Shown: positions 17,190 to 19,477 of the stretch, one piece after another | Layout of the letters: every line of letters begins with the position of its first letter | How positions within the stretch are numbered: position 1 is the first letter of the stretch | Assembly: GCA_946480055.1 (NCBI GenBank) | Contig: CAMLID010000062.1 | Span: 1 to 19,477 of the forward strand | From: an uncultured Lysobacter sp. | GTDB taxonomy: Bacteria; Pseudomonadota; Gammaproteobacteria; Xanthomonadales; Xanthomonadaceae | DNA: 19,477 bases | Direction of reading: 5' to 3' | Made by a program: the position numbers and the translations under genes | Notes under the pieces: generated by a model | The model's input: the letters and a program-made list of their open reading frames with translations, nothing else | The model's database searches: none | What the model was told of the DNA's origin: nothing

Positions 17190-17540
17190 GGGGAAGGCTC
17201 CAGAGTCGATTGAGACACAACGCGATGCGCCTGCGTATCGGCGGTGCGCTCGCGTGACGTTCGGACCGATGTCGCCCCTGTCATCGACATCCATGTCCGG
17301 CTTCGACCATAGGGAGCGTCGCGAACGGCGATCAACGCGATGCGCCGCGTTTGCGGCGAGGCGTGCGCCGACTGCGGCCAACGGCGCGCCGAACCGTTTC
17401 GGCGACAAACGCCTAGCGACGACTCGTGTACGGCTTGCGGCGGAGCGCGCCCGATCTTTACGGATGCGTGATATCTGCGCGAACGCAGGAGGTTCCCGCC
17501 GACGCGATCAGGGAATCGCGATTGCGCTCGAGACGACGGC
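17190..17540. other. Intergenic region between the secreted-protein gene and gyrA
   Basis: About 350 bp without a credible gene. The open frames crossing it have no similarity I recognise and no ribosome-binding site. It should contain the promoter of the minus-strand secreted-protein gene starting at 17189, but I see no convincing -35/-10 pair. Confidence 0.5.
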
Positions 17541-17597
17541 GCGCTCCACGGCGTGCGAACTCCACGGCGTGCTAGCTCCACGGCATGCTAGCTCCAC
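17541..17597. repeat. 16-bp tandem repeat, about 3.5 copies, beside the gyrA terminator
   Basis: The unit GGCGTGCTAGCTCCAC occurs at 17550-17565 (as GGCGTGCGAACTCCAC), 17566-17581 (exact) and 17582-17597 (one change), with a 9-bp partial copy, GCGCTCCAC, at 17541-17549. The repeats stop 3 bp before the terminator stem of gyrA. Confidence 0.8.
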
Positions 17598-17600
17598 AAA

Positions 17601-17630
17601 CGAAAACGCCACCCGGAGGTGGCGTTTTCG
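17601..17630 (-). terminator. Rho-independent terminator of gyrA
   Basis: CGAAAACGCCACC (17601-17613) and GGTGGCGTTTTCG (17618-17630) form a perfect 13-bp stem with a 4-nt loop, 21 bp past the gyrA stop codon. Read on the minus strand the stem ends in GTTTTCG followed by TTTG, giving a T-rich tail. The symmetry means it could stop transcripts from either side. Confidence 0.88.
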
Positions 17631-17651
17631 ACTGCACGACGCGGACCCGGA

Positions 17652-19477
17652 TCAGCTTTCCGGGCTCGCCGCCTCGCCAGCACTCTCGCCCGCCATAGCG
17701 GCCGGCGGCAGCGCTTCGCCCTCGACGTCCTCGTCCAGCGAGGCGTCCACGCGCTCGATGGTCTGCAGGGTCTCGTCGTCGGCCAGACGCATCAGGGTCA
17801 CGCCCTGGGTGTTGCGGCCGACCTGCGAGATTTCCGCCGCACGCGTGCGCACCAGAGTGCCGCCGTCGGAAATCAGCAGCACTTCGTGGTGGTCGCTGAG
17901 CTGGATCGCGCCGACCAGCGCGCCGTTGCGGTCGGTGGTCTTGAGCGCGATCACGCCCTGGGTGCCACGACCCTTGCACGGGTACTCGTCGACCGGGGTG
18001 CGCTTGCCGTAGCCGCGCTGGCTGGCGGTCAGGATGTCGCCGTCGCCGTCGACCACGATCATGCTGACCACCATCTCGCCCGGCGCCAGCTTGATGCCGC
18101 GCACGCCGCGGCTGTTGCGGCCGGTCGAACGCACGCCGCCCTTGCCGCGCTTGGACTTGTCGGCGCCTTCGCTTTCGCCCGCGGCTTCGACGTCCGCGTC
18201 GGCACCGTCCTCGGCGCCATCCGCCTCGACCGACTCGTCGATCACGTCCGCCTCGTCCTCGCGGCCGCTCTCGGCGAAGCGCACGGCCTTGCCGTTGCTC
18301 GCGAACAGCATGACTTCGCGCTGGCCGTCGGTCAGCGCCACGTCGACCAGGGCATCGCCCTCGTCGAGGTTGATCGCGATCTTGCCGCGCGCCAGACGGA
18401 ACGCGAACTCGGTCAGCGGGGTTTTCTTGACCATGCCCTTGCGGGTGGCGAAGAACACGAAATGCTCGTCGTCGTAAGCGCGCACCGGCAGCACGGCCTG
18501 AACCTGCTCGCCGGCTTCCAGCGCCAGCCAGTTGATGATCGGACGGCCGCGCGCATTCGGGCCGGCGTCCGGCAACTGGTGCACCGGCAGCCAGAACACC
18601 CGGCCGGTGCTGGTGAAGGTCAGCAGCGTGTCGTGGGTGTTGACCAGCCACAGCTTGTCGATGAAGTCCTCGTCCTTGGTCGCGGCCGCATTGCGGCCCT
18701 TGCCGCCGCGCTTCTGGGCGCGGTAGGCGCTGACCGGCTGGCGCTTGGCGTAGCCCGAATGCGACAGCGTGACCACCACGTCTTCCGGGGCGATCAGGTC
18801 GAGGATGTCGAGGTCTTCTTCGCTGGCGCGGATCTCGCTGCGACGGGCATCGCCGAACTCTTCCTTGAGGTTGAGCAGTTCGCTGCGGATCACCTCGAGC
18901 AGCACGTCGGGGTTCTCGAGAATTTCGATCAGGCCGCGGATGGTTTCCAACAGCAGCTTGTATTCCTCGGTGAGCTTTTCCTGCTCCAAGCCGGTCAGGC
19001 GGTGCAGGCGCATCTCCAGGATCTGGCTGGCCTGGATCTCGGTGAGCCGGTAACGGCCGTCGTGCAGGCCGAACTCGAACGCCAGGTCTTCCGGCCGCGA
19101 AGCCTCGGCGCCGGCCGCGCCGAGCAGCGCGCCGACCAGACCCGGTTCCCAGGTCTTGGCGAGCATGCGCTCGCGCGCCTCGTTCGGATTGGCCGAGGTC
19201 TTGATCAGCTCGATCATCTCGTCGATGTTGGCGAGCGCGACCGTCAGGCCTTCCAGGATGTGCGCGCGCTGACGCGCCTTGCGCAGATCGAAGATGGTGC
19301 GGCGGGTCACCACTTCGCGGCGGTGACGGATGAAGGCTTCGAGGATCTGCTTGAGGTTCAGCAACTGCGGGCGGCCGTCGACCAGCGCCACCATGTTGAT
19401 GCCGAACACCGACTCCATCTGGGTCTGCTGATAGAGGTTGTTGAGCACCACTTCGGCCGACTCGCCGCGCTTGATCT
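17652..19477 (-). CDS. gyrA: DNA gyrase subunit A, C-terminal part (5' end beyond the window)
   Basis: The visible 607 residues correspond to the later breakage-reunion/coiled-coil region and the whole C-terminal DNA-wrapping beta-pinwheel of GyrA. The N-terminal part with the active-site tyrosine and the quinolone-resistance region lies beyond 19477. Diagnostic stretches are FGINMVALVDGRPQ, AFIRHRREVVTRRT and the DNA-wrapping GyrA box QKRGGKG (codons near 18698-18718), which separates gyrase from ParC. Later pinwheel repeats include TGRNSRGVRGIKL and VGRNTQGVTLMRL. An acidic insert of about 43 residues (encoded at about 18138-18266), rich in Glu/Asp/Ala/Gly and ending KSKRGKGG, interrupts the pinwheel between RFAES and the blade starting VRSTGRNSRG. 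The C-terminal tail after 17760 is also acidic, as in E. coli. The frame is intact to the stop at 17652-17654, and a terminator follows at 17601-17630. Confidence 0.97.
   Translation of the reverse strand, partial: IKRGESAEVVLNNLYQQTQMESVFGINMVALVDGRPQLLNLKQILEAFIRHRREVVTRRTIFDLRKARQRAHILEGLTVALANIDEMIELIKTSANPNEARERMLAKTWEPGLVGALLGAAGAEASRPEDLAFEFGLHDGRYRLTEIQASQILEMRLHRLTGLEQEKLTEEYKLLLETIRGLIEILENPDVLLEVIRSELLNLKEEFGDARRSEIRASEEDLDILDLIAPEDVVVTLSHSGYAKRQPVSAYRAQKRGGKGRNAAATKDEDFIDKLWLVNTHDTLLTFTSTGRVFWLPVHQLPDAGPNARGRPIINWLALEAGEQVQAVLPVRAYDDEHFVFFATRKGMVKKTPLTEFAFRLARGKIAINLDEGDALVDVALTDGQREVMLFASNGKAVRFAESGREDEADVIDESVEADGAEDGADADVEAAGESEGADKSKRGKGGVRSTGRNSRGVRGIKLAPGEMVVSMIVVDGDGDILTASQRGYGKRTPVDEYPCKGRGTQGVIALKTTDRNGALVGAIQLSDHHEVLLISDGGTLVRTRAAEISQVGRNTQGVTLMRLADDETLQTIERVDASLDEDVEGEALPPAAMAGESAGEAASPES

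Noticed and set aside
17541..17597. Tandem repeat as a CRISPR array
   Set aside because: The units are directly abutting 16-mers with no spacers and no cas genes nearby.

Overview
The window is very GC-rich (roughly 65-70% in coding DNA). Its gene content fits a gammaproteobacterium of the Xanthomonadaceae/Lysobacteraceae, most likely a Lysobacter-like predatory soil bacterium. The reasons are the GyrA and PbpC sequence types, the dispersed 'CCCTCTCCC...GGGAGAGGG' repeats, and large secreted metallopeptidases carrying PKD plus P-domain tails. This assignment is inference from sequence character, not from a search.

Layout. (1) 1-3226 is a housekeeping and stress block. It holds a CbpA-type DnaJ co-chaperone on the minus strand. 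On the plus strand are a Prx5-like peroxiredoxin, a ferritin-like protein with a basic N-terminal tail, and a small integral-membrane M50 zinc protease. (2) 3245-10909, minus strand, is the classic envelope pair: a bacterial alpha-2-macroglobulin with an intact thioester motif (yfhM type), followed by penicillin-binding protein 1C (pbpC). A cluster of dispersed palindromic repeats lies in and around the junction and runs into the 5' end of the pbpC reading frame. (3) 11393-16139, plus strand, holds two secreted zinc metallopeptidases of unrelated catalytic families (a metzincin of the M12/reprolysin-like type and an M4 thermolysin-like enzyme). They share nearly the same C-terminal PKD + P-domain module and the same 3'-end hairpin arrangement. 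A 670-bp intergenic stretch between them contains a markedly AT-rich island. (4) 16275-17189, minus strand, is a secreted protein of unknown function that looks like a TIM-barrel glycoside-hydrolase relative. It converges on the M4 gene across a bidirectional terminator. (5) 17652 to the right edge, minus strand, is the 3' two-thirds of gyrA, ending at a perfect 13-bp-stem terminator next to a 16-bp tandem repeat.

How the genes fit together. The alpha-2-macroglobulin/PBP1C pair is thought to trap proteases that breach the outer membrane and to help repair the wall. Here it is transcribed divergently from a secreted metalloprotease across a 483-bp region that holds a perfect short palindrome and several hairpins. 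A protease exporter that keeps a periplasmic protease trap next to its own protease genes is a plausible self-protection arrangement, but that link is inference. No CRISPR array, tRNA, rRNA, transposase or prophage gene was seen. I found no clear multi-gene system that is wholly undescribed. The best leads are the shared protease tail module, the unusual metzincin zinc motif, the unassigned secreted TIM-barrel-like protein, the repeat-derived N-terminus of PBP1C and the acidic insert in GyrA.
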